From Bryobacterales bacterium (lineage in GTDB: Bacteria > Acidobacteriota > Terriglobia > Bryobacterales > Bryobacteraceae), in the NCBI GenBank assembly GCA_003167255.1, contig PMTR01000074.1, forward strand, positions 159,266 through 223,265: a DNA stretch of 64,000 bases. Reading direction: 5' to 3'. How positions within the stretch are numbered: position 1 is the stretch's first letter; each line of letters opens with the position of its first letter. Positions 9,174-17,981 of the stretch are shown one piece after another. The notes below the pieces were generated by a model. That model did no database searches, had not been told where the DNA came from, and saw only the letters and a program-made list of their open reading frames with translations. Made by a program: the position numbers and the translations under genes.

Positions 9174-12100
9174 TCAGAAGACGTACTTCAGGCTCAATTG
9201 CAGGCGGCGCGGATAGCCGGCCTGGTTCGCAGCGGTGATCCTTCCGAAGGTGGCGGACGTGGGACCCATCTGCGGCGATGGGAACCCGGGGTGGTTGAAG
9301 GCATTCAATGCCTCCGCCCGGAATTGGATCTCTTTGCCTTCGCTGATGCGGGTGTTCTTGATGAGAGCGAGGTCCACGTTGTTGCTGTTCCGGCCGCGGA
9401 TCTGGGAGAACCGCAGCGGCCAGGTACGCAGGTTGTTCACCAACTGGTTTGCGGAAGCGGTTTCAAAACCGGCCGTGTTGAACCAGCCGTCGACCGTGCG
9501 CTGGTCGGCAGGTTTCACGATGTTGGCCGGATTCCCGTAGTAGAGCATGTTACCCCAAGCCAGCGGGAAGCCGACCTGGTATCCGAAGATACCGGAAAGC
9601 TGCCAGCCGCTCACGATGCGCGAAGCCACTGGGTCGTCGCTGTTCAGCAACGCCTTGCCCTTGCCGAACGGAAGTTCCGCCACGCTGCTGATGGAGAAGC
9701 GGTGCGGCACATCCTGGTCGGAGATCACCCGGAGGGGCGCCTTGTCTCCCGCGTTGAGAAGTTCATCGGCCTGCATAAACTTCGAGAACGTGTAATTCCC
9801 GGTCACCATGAAGCCCTTGCTGAATCTCTTCTCCACGACCGCAGTCAAGCCGTGATACCAGGAATAGCCCGAGTTCACGCTGGTGTTGACTGCCCCAAAT
9901 TCCGGGTAAGGTGTCAGGAGACCCGATCGGGCAATCGTGGTGTTGGTGAAGGTGCCCTGCGTGTTTCCCGCCGGTCCCAAGCCATAGAACGGGTTGGTGA
10001 CGGTTCCCGTCAAGTAGTTGTTGGTAGTGTTGTCCCGCACTGGGCTGGTGCTCAGGTACTGATCCAGCAACGGGTTCAGGCTGACGATGTTGGGATTGCC
10101 GGTGGGGTTGAGGTCGATGTGTATGGTCTTGTTGCCGGTGTAGTTGACGTCGAGCAGAATGCCGCCCGGGAACTGGTGCTGTATGCCCAGTTCCCACCGG
10201 AACACTCGCTGGGGTTGGGGATTCTGATTGAAGAACGAAATGGCCTGCCCCAGAAACGTCTGGTAACCCGCCGCCGTTCCGACCGGCTCGGTGATGCCGT
10301 TGGGGAACGGGTTGGAGAGGGTGCCGATGAAGTTGATGTTGTCCGTGGTGGGAACCACATTGGTGTTCTGGCTGAAGCCGCTCTGGATCACGTCGCTGCG
10401 GCGCTCGCCCAGAAAGCCGTAGAAGATTCCGAATCCGCTGCGCAGCACGGTTTGGCTGCCGATCTGGTACGCCAAGCCGATACGCGGCATGAACTCGGTT
10501 TTCGGAGTATTGTACAAGCCGCTGGGATTGCCGTTGATTCCCGCAAAGGTGAGACCGCCTTTCGCCGCAAACTGGGCGGCGGGGAGTTGCGCCAACGGAG
10601 CCTTGGCATAAATGGTCTGGGCCGCCGCCGAGAACGGCTGCACATACGTGGGATCGAAGCCCAGAACGCTGCGGTTGTAGCGCTCGTGGAGCGGTTGCTC
10701 GAACTCATAGCGCAATCCGAGGTTGACGGTCAGCCTGGGGGTCACTTTCCAGTCGTCCTGTACGAAGAAACCCCATGAATTGGATTGTTCCGCGTAAGAA
10801 GCGGAGCGCGCCACGTTGCTGGAAGATGAGGGCAGTCCGAGCAGCAGCGCGGCGACCGATTGCCCGATGCTGCCGGGGGAAACCGGGGAGTTGTCCAGCG
10901 GTCCGCGAGTCCAAGTGGAGTCGAAGTTGAAGGTGCCGGTCTGCTGGAAGCCGAAGAACTTGTCGTTTTCCTGGTAGGCCCGGAATTCCAGCCCGGTACG
11001 GATTGAGTGCGCTCCGAGGATCTTCGTCAAGGTGGAACTGAAAGTGTGGTTCATCACGGGGCGGTTCTCACCCGCCGCCGAGGCGGTGGGAATGTAACCG
11101 CTCATGTTGAATTGGGGGAACGTGCGGACGTCTGTGGGGATGGCTTTGTTGTACGCGGCGGGGAAACCCAGATTGGTGAGGTCGAATCCGTCCGCGGCCC
11201 GGTTGCCCTCCTGGTACCGGATGAAACGGCTGTAGCTGTACCTGGTGTTCAGGACCGTGGTCGGCGAAATAGTCGCCACGTGGTCGAATACCGCCGAGCG
11301 CGCCAGGAACTGGAAGGTCACGCCGGTCGCGATGTCGTTGAAGTAGTTGTTGTAGGTGCTGTCGCGCCGGTAGATGCTGACCCGCGCAAAAATGCGCTGC
11401 CTGTCGCTGAAGTTGTGGTCCACGCGCCAGCTCAGGTTGTAATACTTGGCTTTCTCCGTGACGCTGGAGTCCAACATGTTGTTAGTCCCGTCCGGGTTGC
11501 CGGCGCTGAGGGGCGTTGGGAAATAGGACAATACGGCTTTGCCCACGGGGTTGATCATTGAGGGAGGAATGATGTTCCCCGCGAACGGATCCTCCTGGTA
11601 CCGGCCGGCGGTGGATGCCGCGCGCCGCGAGAACGGATTGTAGATCTGGTAGCTGGCGCCTGTGCCGGGCACCGCCAGCAGCGCGGAAAAGTCGCCGGTC
11701 CTTTCGGCCGCGGTCGGAACGGTGTTGGTGGTGTCGTCATGCCGCGGGCGCGAGTCGTGGATCCCTTCGTAGCCAAACATGAAGAACGTCTTGTTCTTGC
11801 CGTTGTAGACCTTGGGGATGTACACCGGGCCGCCGAACGATCCGCCCCACCGGTTGAACATGAAGTCGGGACGGGCCTTGCCCGCTGAATTGCCGAAGAA
11901 ATCGTTGGCCCAGAAGCTCGGGCGCTGGAACGTGTAGCCCGCGGTGCCGTGGAAAGCGTTGGATCCCGATTTCAAACTGATGTTGGTCACGCCGCCCATA
12001 GTTTGCCCGAACTGTGCGTCGAATGTTGCGGTCTGCACCTTGAACTCCTGCACGATGTCGGTGGGCGGAACATAGGCGGCAATCACCTGGTTGCCGTTGG

Positions 12101-12710
12101 CCGTGGCGGTCGTCGGGGCTCCATCGAGTGTGACGTCGCTCAGGTTGCCGCGAGAACCGGCCATGGCATAGCCCACAATATGGGTCGGTTCGAACGGCCG
12201 GTCCAGACGGGCGTCCCCAATGAACGCAACTCCGGAGGCCGACCCGATCAATTCAAACGGATTGCCGTAGGAGAGCGGAAGATCCGCTACCCGCCTGGAA
12301 TCCACCACCGTGCCCACGGAAGCACTTTCCGTGTTCATGAGCGGCGCTTCCGCCGTCACCGTGACGGACTGTTCGGAGTTGCCGACTTCCAGCACCAGAC
12401 TGATTTCCAGACGATCCGCAACCCGGATCTCAATGTTGTCGCGCACCACTGTTTTGAAACCGTGCGCCGAACCCTCGACGCGATACACGCCGGGGATCAG
12501 ATAAGTTGCCTGGTAAAATCCCGTCTCGTTAGTCGTCAGGCTAGTCTTGGTCCCCATGGCGGTATTGGTAACCACCACTTTGGCGCCGGGAATGAAGGCG
12601 CCACTGGGGTCGCTGACCTTGCCTGCGATGTTTCCCCTGGTTTCCTGTGTCCAGCCGATAGCCGTCAGGAAACACAGGATAGCAATAAGCGAAAAAATAC
12701 GACTAAGCAT
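9174..12710 (-). CDS. TonB-dependent receptor/Oar-like outer membrane protein with N-terminal carboxypeptidase-regulatory-like domain
   Basis: Signal peptide, GNIAGKVSDPSGAFIPGAKVVVTNTAMGTKTSLTTNETG, plug and beta-barrel features; start at internal Met (MLSRIFSL) rather than ORF start 12764. Confidence 0.88.
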   Translation of the reverse strand: MLSRIFSLIAILCFLTAIGWTQETRGNIAGKVSDPSGAFIPGAKVVVTNTAMGTKTSLTTNETGFYQATYLIPGVYRVEGSAHGFKTVVRDNIEIRVADRLEISLVLEVGNSEQSVTVTAEAPLMNTESASVGTVVDSRRVADLPLSYGNPFELIGSASGVAFIGDARLDRPFEPTHIVGYAMAGSRGNLSDVTLDGAPTTATANGNQVIAAYVPPTDIVQEFKVQTATFDAQFGQTMGGVTNISLKSGSNAFHGTAGYTFQRPSFWANDFFGNSAGKARPDFMFNRWGGSFGGPVYIPKVYNGKNKTFFMFGYEGIHDSRPRHDDTTNTVPTAAERTGDFSALLAVPGTGASYQIYNPFSRRAASTAGRYQEDPFAGNIIPPSMINPVGKAVLSYFPTPLSAGNPDGTNNMLDSSVTEKAKYYNLSWRVDHNFSDRQRIFARVSIYRRDSTYNNYFNDIATGVTFQFLARSAVFDHVATISPTTVLNTRYSYSRFIRYQEGNRAADGFDLTNLGFPAAYNKAIPTDVRTFPQFNMSGYIPTASAAGENRPVMNHTFSSTLTKILGAHSIRTGLEFRAYQENDKFFGFQQTGTFNFDSTWTRGPLDNSPVSPGSIGQSVAALLLGLPSSSSNVARSASYAEQSNSWGFFVQDDWKVTPRLTVNLGLRYEFEQPLHERYNRSVLGFDPTYVQPFSAAAQTIYAKAPLAQLPAAQFAAKGGLTFAGINGNPSGLYNTPKTEFMPRIGLAYQIGSQTVLRSGFGIFYGFLGERRSDVIQSGFSQNTNVVPTTDNINFIGTLSNPFPNGITEPVGTAAGYQTFLGQAISFFNQNPQPQRVFRWELGIQHQFPGGILLDVNYTGNKTIHIDLNPTGNPNIVSLNPLLDQYLSTSPVRDNTTNNYLTGTVTNPFYGLGPAGNTQGTFTNTTIARSGLLTPYPEFGAVNTSVNSGYSWYHGLTAVVEKRFSKGFMVTGNYTFSKFMQADELLNAGDKAPLRVISDQDVPHRFSISSVAELPFGKGKALLNSDDPVASRIVSGWQLSGIFGYQVGFPLAWGNMLYYGNPANIVKPADQRTVDGWFNTAGFETASANQLVNNLRTWPLRFSQIRGRNSNNVDLALIKNTRISEGKEIQFRAEALNAFNHPGFPSPQMGPTSATFGRITAANQAGYPRRLQLSLKYVF

Positions 12711-12787
12711 AGTTGCTCCTCTAACCAAAAGTTTGCCTGCGCCAGTTCGAGTTGCACGTGCCATTCCAGGCCGCCATTGCGGGAAAT

Positions 12788-12816
12788 GCCCGATCGGGCT
12801 GTCCCAAATGGGACAG
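12788..12816. promoter_or_regulatory. Adjacent palindromes GCCCGATCGGGC and CTGTCCCA-AA-TGGGACAG upstream of the TonB receptor gene
   Basis: Read directly: 12788-12799 and 12799-12816. Confidence 0.5.
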
Positions 12817-13236
12817 CTAGGAGGAGGGCCGTACGCAAAACGGACATCCCTATCTCACTTTGAGGGTGCTGTTGCCCCCGCGTCCTTATTGGTCCTGCAA
12901 TTGCTACTCCATGCAGATCAGGAAAGAGCGGCTCTTACCTCGGAGGACGACTATAGGGGAGCGCTGCTCACGCCGGGCGGGAGGCCGTTCGACCGAGACG
13001 GTCTCCGCGCTTGGCGTTTCCCGTTCAGTCCCCGTCAGTTCCCGCCATTGCGCTCCTGTCATCTCCGCCCGGAATGGCAGCCGCAGGCGCTCGCCATCTG
13101 GAGAAGATCGTCAATCTCATACTGGACGCCAATCTTGAACTCGAGTATGGCTCTCCGGCGATTGGCAAAACGCTTCGGGGTGGAAGCAAACGTGCAGTTC
13201 CTTTTCCGGAAACAGACCAAGAGGAGGTCACTGAAG

Positions 13237-13596
13237 ATGAAGATCACTTTTATTCTCACCCTTGCGGTATTCGGACTATTGGTCCGCACTGCGTATGGCG
13301 ATGCGCCCAAGAGCTATAGCGTTGTGCTCTCGAGTGCGACAATCGGAACGGCTGAACTCGATGGGGGTGATTACACGATGCTTGTTCACCGCGACGGCAA
13401 TGAACCCAAGGTTCGCCTTACGGAGCTCAAAACCGGCAACGCAACTGATGTCGCCGCCAAGGTGGAAGGCGTGGACAAGAAGTTTGAGGACACCGAAGTT
13501 GTTTCTCGAGAAGAAAACGGCGTCAAACGGATCACTGAGGTCCACATCGGTGGAACCAAGCTCCGGATTGTCTTTCAGCAAGGTTCCTCCCTCTAG
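13237..13596 (+). CDS. Small secreted hypothetical protein
   Basis: MKITFILTLAVFGLLVRTAYG signal peptide followed by a compact 119 aa protein. Confidence 0.65.
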   Translation: MKITFILTLAVFGLLVRTAYGDAPKSYSVVLSSATIGTAELDGGDYTMLVHRDGNEPKVRLTELKTGNATDVAAKVEGVDKKFEDTEVVSREENGVKRITEVHIGGTKLRIVFQQGSSL

Positions 13597-13670
13597 CTTG
13601 CAGCGGTAACCGCCAGCCAGCGGAGGCGAGGGTCCCTAAGTACGTCACTTCAGAAGTTCGCTAACGTATC

Positions 13671-13783
13671 CAGGACCGCTTGCTGGCGCGCGGTTCCGAT
13701 CCGAGCCGCGACTTGTCGCACGACCGTGAGGGAGCGATCTTCGCAGAATGCGAAAGTGTACTTATGAAACGGTGTACTAAGGA
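13671..13783. repeat. Dispersed repeat family 1, copy A
   Basis: Clear similarity to 32369-32483 (CAG-ACCGCTTGCTG-CGCGCGG...CCGATC...GAGCCGCG...CGTGAGGGAGCG-TCTTCGC...GTATGAAACGGTG-ACT-AGGA). Confidence 0.8.
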
Positions 13784-13823
13784 ACTGCGCAAAAATAACT
13801 TCACATTCTCTGAGTGCGACCAT

Positions 13824-13932
13824 GTGGCGCACGCACTCGTGCGTGCCGTGTCGGCACTCCTGCCGACACGCTGGGGTGGTCGACGCGCGTCGCGATGAGT
13901 CGCGACGCGGCACGCAGGAGTGCGTGCGCCAC
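13824..13932. repeat. Dispersed cloverleaf repeat family 2, copy 1
   Basis: 24-bp TIR with one mismatch plus internal hairpins GTGTCGGCA-ctcc-TGCCGACAC and GCGTCGCGA-tgag-TCGCGACGC. Confidence 0.85.
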
Positions 13933-14080
13933 GGTTCGGCTCTGTATGTTTATTCTTGCGCGATCCCTAAGCAAGGTTTTGCGCGCATCGCACAGGCGCT
14001 ATCCGGGCTTCCAGAGGCGGTCCACGCCACTTTGCAGCGGCAATCGCAATCAAGTCAAGAGTCTCTGATGGGAGGATCAA

Positions 14081-14227
14081 ATGTTCACTAGCTTGGATGA
14101 AGAGATCAAACGCGACGATCAAGCCTCAACAACGCCGCGAGAGCGCCGGTTGTTCTACATCATGGTGCTGTTGATATCGGGTATCCTGTTCAGCGGCTTA
14201 TACGCCGGAATCAAGTATTTCGAATAG
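14081..14227 (+). CDS. Small single-TM membrane protein (48 aa), absent from the ORF track
   Basis: MFTSLDEEIKRDDQASTTPRERRLFYIMVLLISGILFSGLYAGIKYFE; GGGAGGATCAA upstream of ATG. Confidence 0.65.
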   Translation: MFTSLDEEIKRDDQASTTPRERRLFYIMVLLISGILFSGLYAGIKYFE

Positions 14228-14515
14228 CCTCGTAGACAAGAGAGCCGCGCAGGAGACGAAGACAAGCGGCCCCCTTAGTGGTTTTCGAGGCACAGGCATC
14301 GGCTCCCGCCGGAGGCGTCTTCATCCCATTGATGTTCCCGTTTCGGCCGATGGCGGCCAAACGCAGGTTTCTGGTGTAAGCTCTGGCGGCTCCTCGATGT
14401 AAGGCTCTCGCTGGGCACAGCCAGCAGGAGGGAGAGGCTACAGACTCGGGTCGCGCCGCCGTTGGAATGAGGGTTGGTCCGAACGGGTGCACCATCACGA
14501 GGAAAGAGGTGAGGA

Positions 14516-15013
14516 ATGAAGAACCAGGAATCGGTAACAGCATGGTGCGCATGGCCTGGCGAAAGCGTCGGTGCTGCTCCCACGCTTTTGATTGTCGGTC
14601 CGGTTGAGAATAACTGCGGCCGCGACCCCATTTTCGATCGTCTCCCGTGGCCGGCACACCGTGTACGGAACTGCCTGGAGGTGGCTCTCCATTTGCTTGA
14701 TAACCATCCTTGCATTGTCGTCTGTGAGCGGGACCTTGCAGATTGCGACTGGAAAGATGTTCTGGAGATAGCGCTGTCGCTGCCCAACCCGCCGCCCGTC
14801 ATTGTGACGTCCCGCCTGGCCGACGAGTACCTGTGGGCGGAAGTCCTGAACCTCGGCGGCTACGACGTGCTTGCGAAGCCGCTGGACAAACAAGAGGTGA
14901 GCAGGGTTTTGAACCTCGCCTGGGGGCATTGGGCAAACCAGGCATACCCGGCGGAACATCCCAAGTCGGCGCCTCTGCGAAGAGGAGATTTAGCAAAATG
15001 TTCAGTAGCTTGA
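14516..15013 (+). CDS. Receiver-domain-like protein (atypical response regulator)
   Basis: LLIVGPV...CIVVCERDLADCDWKDVLEIAL...VIVTSRLADEYLWAEVLNLGGYDVLAKPLDKQEV; RBS GGTGAGGA. Confidence 0.65.
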   Translation: MKNQESVTAWCAWPGESVGAAPTLLIVGPVENNCGRDPIFDRLPWPAHRVRNCLEVALHLLDNHPCIVVCERDLADCDWKDVLEIALSLPNPPPVIVTSRLADEYLWAEVLNLGGYDVLAKPLDKQEVSRVLNLAWGHWANQAYPAEHPKSAPLRRGDLAKCSVA

Positions 15014-15177
15014 ATGACGAAATCAGGAAGCAAGAGGCGGTGGAACTTGGCGGAATGGGGTGCTGCGCTATGCTGCCCCCAAGAACTATCGCGATAGAGC
15101 AGCGTGACGACGGTTGTCGGTTCCGGACCCGGGCAAGCTCGGGTGCGGTGAACCCACAGATGAGGCGAACGTCATGA
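14998..15177 (+). CDS. Possible small ORF with N-terminus similar to the 14081 small protein
   Basis: MFSSLNDEIRKQEAVE... against MFTSLDEEIKRDDQAS; GAGGAGATTTAGCAAA upstream. Confidence 0.4.
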   Translation: MFSSLNDEIRKQEAVELGGMGCCAMLPPRTIAIEQRDDGCRFRTRASSGAVNPQMRRTS

Positions 15178-15560
15178 AAAAAGGGAAAGCACCGGCGTTA
15201 ATAGAAGAAGCCCATCACGCAATCTTGCTTCCCAAAAGGCCTGAATGGACCTCAGTATCCGGCAAACTCGCCTCAGGCTTCACCGAGTTAAGGCGAGTTG
15301 CCGAAAATGACCAGGCACCCGTACTTCATGAGCAGTTCGTGCCGCCGCAGGTTCAGCCGGGAAGGCCAAGTCCTCCATCCGTGGATGTCGAGCGGATGTT
15401 GGCGGAATTGCGGGCAGAATCGGCATATCTGAATGCTGCGATCTTGAGGTTGCAACGTGCTTCATCGCCAGCCCCGAAAGAACGTTGGGCGGTGTTTAAC
15501 GGTCAGAAAGCCAAAGCCGGCCCGCGACGTCGAACAGGGTCACGGCACAGTGAGGGTTGA
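15174..15560 (+). CDS. Hypothetical protein
   Basis: ORF with ATG at 15174 in line with flanking genes; no family recognised. Confidence 0.5.
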   Translation: MKKGKAPALIEEAHHAILLPKRPEWTSVSGKLASGFTELRRVAENDQAPVLHEQFVPPQVQPGRPSPPSVDVERMLAELRAESAYLNAAILRLQRASSPAPKERWAVFNGQKAKAGPRRRTGSRHSEG

Positions 15561-15562
15561 CT

Positions 15563-16495
15563 ATGAAACGAACAGATTCGATTCTGCGTGCAGCACTGGC
15601 AATAGCACTTGGCACAGGGGCGCTGTTGCCGCTCGACGCGCAGTCCAAAGACCCAAAGAAAGACCCGGACCAGATCGGCAATCGCGACGTTGGCAAGGGC
15701 GTCAACTTCTATTCCTTGGAGAAGGAAATGGCCTTGGGCAAGCAGTTGGCGCAGGAAGTGGAGAGAGAAGCCAAACTGGTGGATGATCCCATTCCGGCGG
15801 AATTCATCAACCGTCTTGCCCAGAACCTGGCTCGCAACTCCGACATTAAGGTTCCGGTAACGGCCAAGATGATCGATAGCGACCAGGTGAATGCCTTCGC
15901 TCTGCCCGGCGGCTTTCTCTTCGTTAACACCGGCCTGGTTATGAAGGCCGAGACCGAGGCGGAACTTGCGGGAGCTATAGCGCACGAGATTGCGCATATC
16001 GCGGCACGTCACGGAACTCGTCAGGCTTCGCGAGGCCAGATCGTCGATATAGCCAGCCTCCCGTTGATCTTCCTCGGCGGGTGGCCCGGATTCGCCGTCC
16101 GCCAGGGCGCTGGCCTTGCCCTGCCACTCACCTTTCTGAAGTTCTCTCGCGGCTTTGAACAAGAGGCGGACTTGTTGGGCCTGCAGTATCTTTACAAAGC
16201 CGGTTACGATCCCACGGCGTTTATCGATTTCTTCGAAAGGATAGAGGCCCTGGAAAAGAAAAAACCCGGCACGGCATCGGAGCTTTTCCGCTCGCATCCG
16301 AAGACGGCGACACGTATCCAGTACGCCCAAACCAACGTGCAGGAACTGCTTCAGCAGCAACCCCAGTATGTGGTGACAACCTCGGAGTTCATCGAGGTCA
16401 AGCGCCAGCTAGAGCGCAATATGGGGCGCCGAAAGGCCGCACCTTCGAATACTGGTCCGACGCTCCGCCGGTCCACTAGTCTTAGCTATAGCTAG
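15563..16495 (+). CDS. M48 family metalloprotease, secreted
   Basis: Signal peptide; AGAIAHEIAHIAARHGTRQAS (HExxH) and FEQEADLLGLQYLYKAGYDP. Confidence 0.9.
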   Translation: MKRTDSILRAALAIALGTGALLPLDAQSKDPKKDPDQIGNRDVGKGVNFYSLEKEMALGKQLAQEVEREAKLVDDPIPAEFINRLAQNLARNSDIKVPVTAKMIDSDQVNAFALPGGFLFVNTGLVMKAETEAELAGAIAHEIAHIAARHGTRQASRGQIVDIASLPLIFLGGWPGFAVRQGAGLALPLTFLKFSRGFEQEADLLGLQYLYKAGYDPTAFIDFFERIEALEKKKPGTASELFRSHPKTATRIQYAQTNVQELLQQQPQYVVTTSEFIEVKRQLERNMGRRKAAPSNTGPTLRRSTSLSYS

Positions 16496-16496
16496 G

Positions 16497-16540
16497 TTCA
16501 TCAGCGGCTGAAATTGGGTCTTCCAGCAGCCTCTCTAGGG
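16497..16540. repeat. Truncated copy of dispersed repeat family 3
   Basis: ttcatcagcggctgaaattgggtcttccagcagcct matches ttcatcggcggctgaaattggctttttcagcatcct at about 28850-28886. Confidence 0.65.
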
Positions 16541-16879
16541 GGACGTTGGCGCTGGCTGGGAGGAATTGTTCTTGCGTTCGAGGCCTTGGGCGATCATCTT
16601 GGCGAGGCCCAAGCCACCGTTTTTGGCCATGACGGCGGCCAACTGCTGTTCGGCGTAATCGCCGAGGCTGTCGCTGGAGGAATCGCCGCCCGACCCAAGC
16701 CAGCCGCCTCCGCTTTCGTGCGCGGAGTGGAGAATCTGCGCCAGTAGGAGAGCTTCGAATTGTTGCGCGGCGTCCTTGATTTTGGCCGGACTGTCGGTGG
16801 CGGCCGCCGGCGGTGTGCGGGTGAGCGCCAGCGACGCGGCCATCCGGCCCACCGAATTCGCGGGGTTGACGGGACTCAT
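16535..16879 (-). CDS. flgJ: Rod-binding protein (FlgJ N-terminal-type)
   Basis: KIKDAAQQFEALLLAQILHSAHESG...YAEQQLAAVMAKNGGLGLAKMI; next to flgI. Confidence 0.8.
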   Translation of the reverse strand: MSPVNPANSVGRMAASLALTRTPPAAATDSPAKIKDAAQQFEALLLAQILHSAHESGGGWLGSGGDSSSDSLGDYAEQQLAAVMAKNGGLGLAKMIAQGLERKNNSSQPAPTSP

Positions 16880-17979
16880 TAGATCACCTCAATTTCGGCT
16901 TCGAGCGCGCCGGCGGAGCGCAGGCTCTGCAGGATGGCGATGATGTCGCGCGGGGTGGAACCGATGGCGGCCAGCGCGCGGCAGAGTTCCTCGACGGTGG
17001 CGCCTTGTTTCAGCACGATGCTGCGCGCCTTTTCCTCTTTGGCGCCGACGGTGGTTTGCGGAACCACCTCGGTAGAGCCCTGCGAGAGCGGGCCGGGCTG
17101 CGACACCGCCAGGTTGGTTTGGATTTCCACGTTTAGGTTGCCGTGCAGAATGGCGACCGGGGCGACGCGCACGTCCTTACCCAGGACGATGGTGCCGGTG
17201 CGCTCGTTGACGATCACGCGGGCGGGGCGGTCGGCCTCCACGGTGAGATTCTCGAGTTCGGAGAGGAATTCGGTGGTGCGGGACGCGAAAGGGGCCGGAA
17301 TCGACACGCTCACCAGGCCGGAGTTTTCGGCCCGCGCGGCGGGAGCGTCCTTGGCCGCGAACTTCTGGTTGATGGCCGCGACGATACGGGTCGAAGTGGT
17401 GAAGTCGGATTGGCGCAATTGCAGACGCACGGTGGATTTGGGGGCTACCGAAGGAGCGGCCCGCTCGACGGTGGCGCCGTTGGGCGCGCGTCCCACGGTG
17501 GGATGGTTGACGGTCTGGCTCGCGCCGCCGCGGCCGGCCACGAACCCGCCGGTCACCACCGGACCCTGCGCAACCGCGTAGACCTGGCCATCGGCGCCGC
17601 GCAGGGAGGTCAGAATCAGGATGCCGCCCTGCAGGGTGCCGGCGTCTCCGATGGCGGCCACGGTGGTGTCGATGCGCTGGCCAGGCTGGGCAAAGGCCGG
17701 AAGCGTGGCGGTGACCATGACGGCGGCGGTGTTCTTCACGCGGATGGCCGTCGGAGAGACCGAAATGCCCATGCGTTCCAGGAGGTTGGTGAGGCTCTGA
17801 TTGGAAAAGACGGTCTGCTGGGTGTCCCCTTTTCCGGCCAGGCCGACCACCAGGCCGTAACCGATCAACTGGTTTTCGCGAACACCCTCGATATCGACGA
17901 GGTCCTTCAAACGCGCCGCCGCGAGCGAGGAGGCCAGAAGCGAGCAGGCGATGGAGAGGGCAAGGAAGGATGGTTTCAT
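16879..17979 (-). CDS. flgI: Flagellar P-ring protein FlgI
   Basis: RLKDLVDIEGVRENQLIGYGLVVGLAGKGDTQQTVFSNQSLTNLLERMGI. Confidence 0.95.
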   Translation of the reverse strand: MKPSFLALSIACSLLASSLAAARLKDLVDIEGVRENQLIGYGLVVGLAGKGDTQQTVFSNQSLTNLLERMGISVSPTAIRVKNTAAVMVTATLPAFAQPGQRIDTTVAAIGDAGTLQGGILILTSLRGADGQVYAVAQGPVVTGGFVAGRGGASQTVNHPTVGRAPNGATVERAAPSVAPKSTVRLQLRQSDFTTSTRIVAAINQKFAAKDAPAARAENSGLVSVSIPAPFASRTTEFLSELENLTVEADRPARVIVNERTGTIVLGKDVRVAPVAILHGNLNVEIQTNLAVSQPGPLSQGSTEVVPQTTVGAKEEKARSIVLKQGATVEELCRALAAIGSTPRDIIAILQSLRSAGALEAEIEVI

Positions 17980-17981
17980 CT

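Noticed and set aside
9198-10778. 526 aa plus-strand ORF opposite the TonB receptor
   Set aside because: Antisense to a clear Oar-like receptor.
13824-13932. CRISPR or tRNA interpretation of the cloverleaf repeat
   Set aside because: No repeat-spacer periodicity, and stem lengths and loops do not fit tRNA geometry; dispersed copies fit a mobile or structured repeat.
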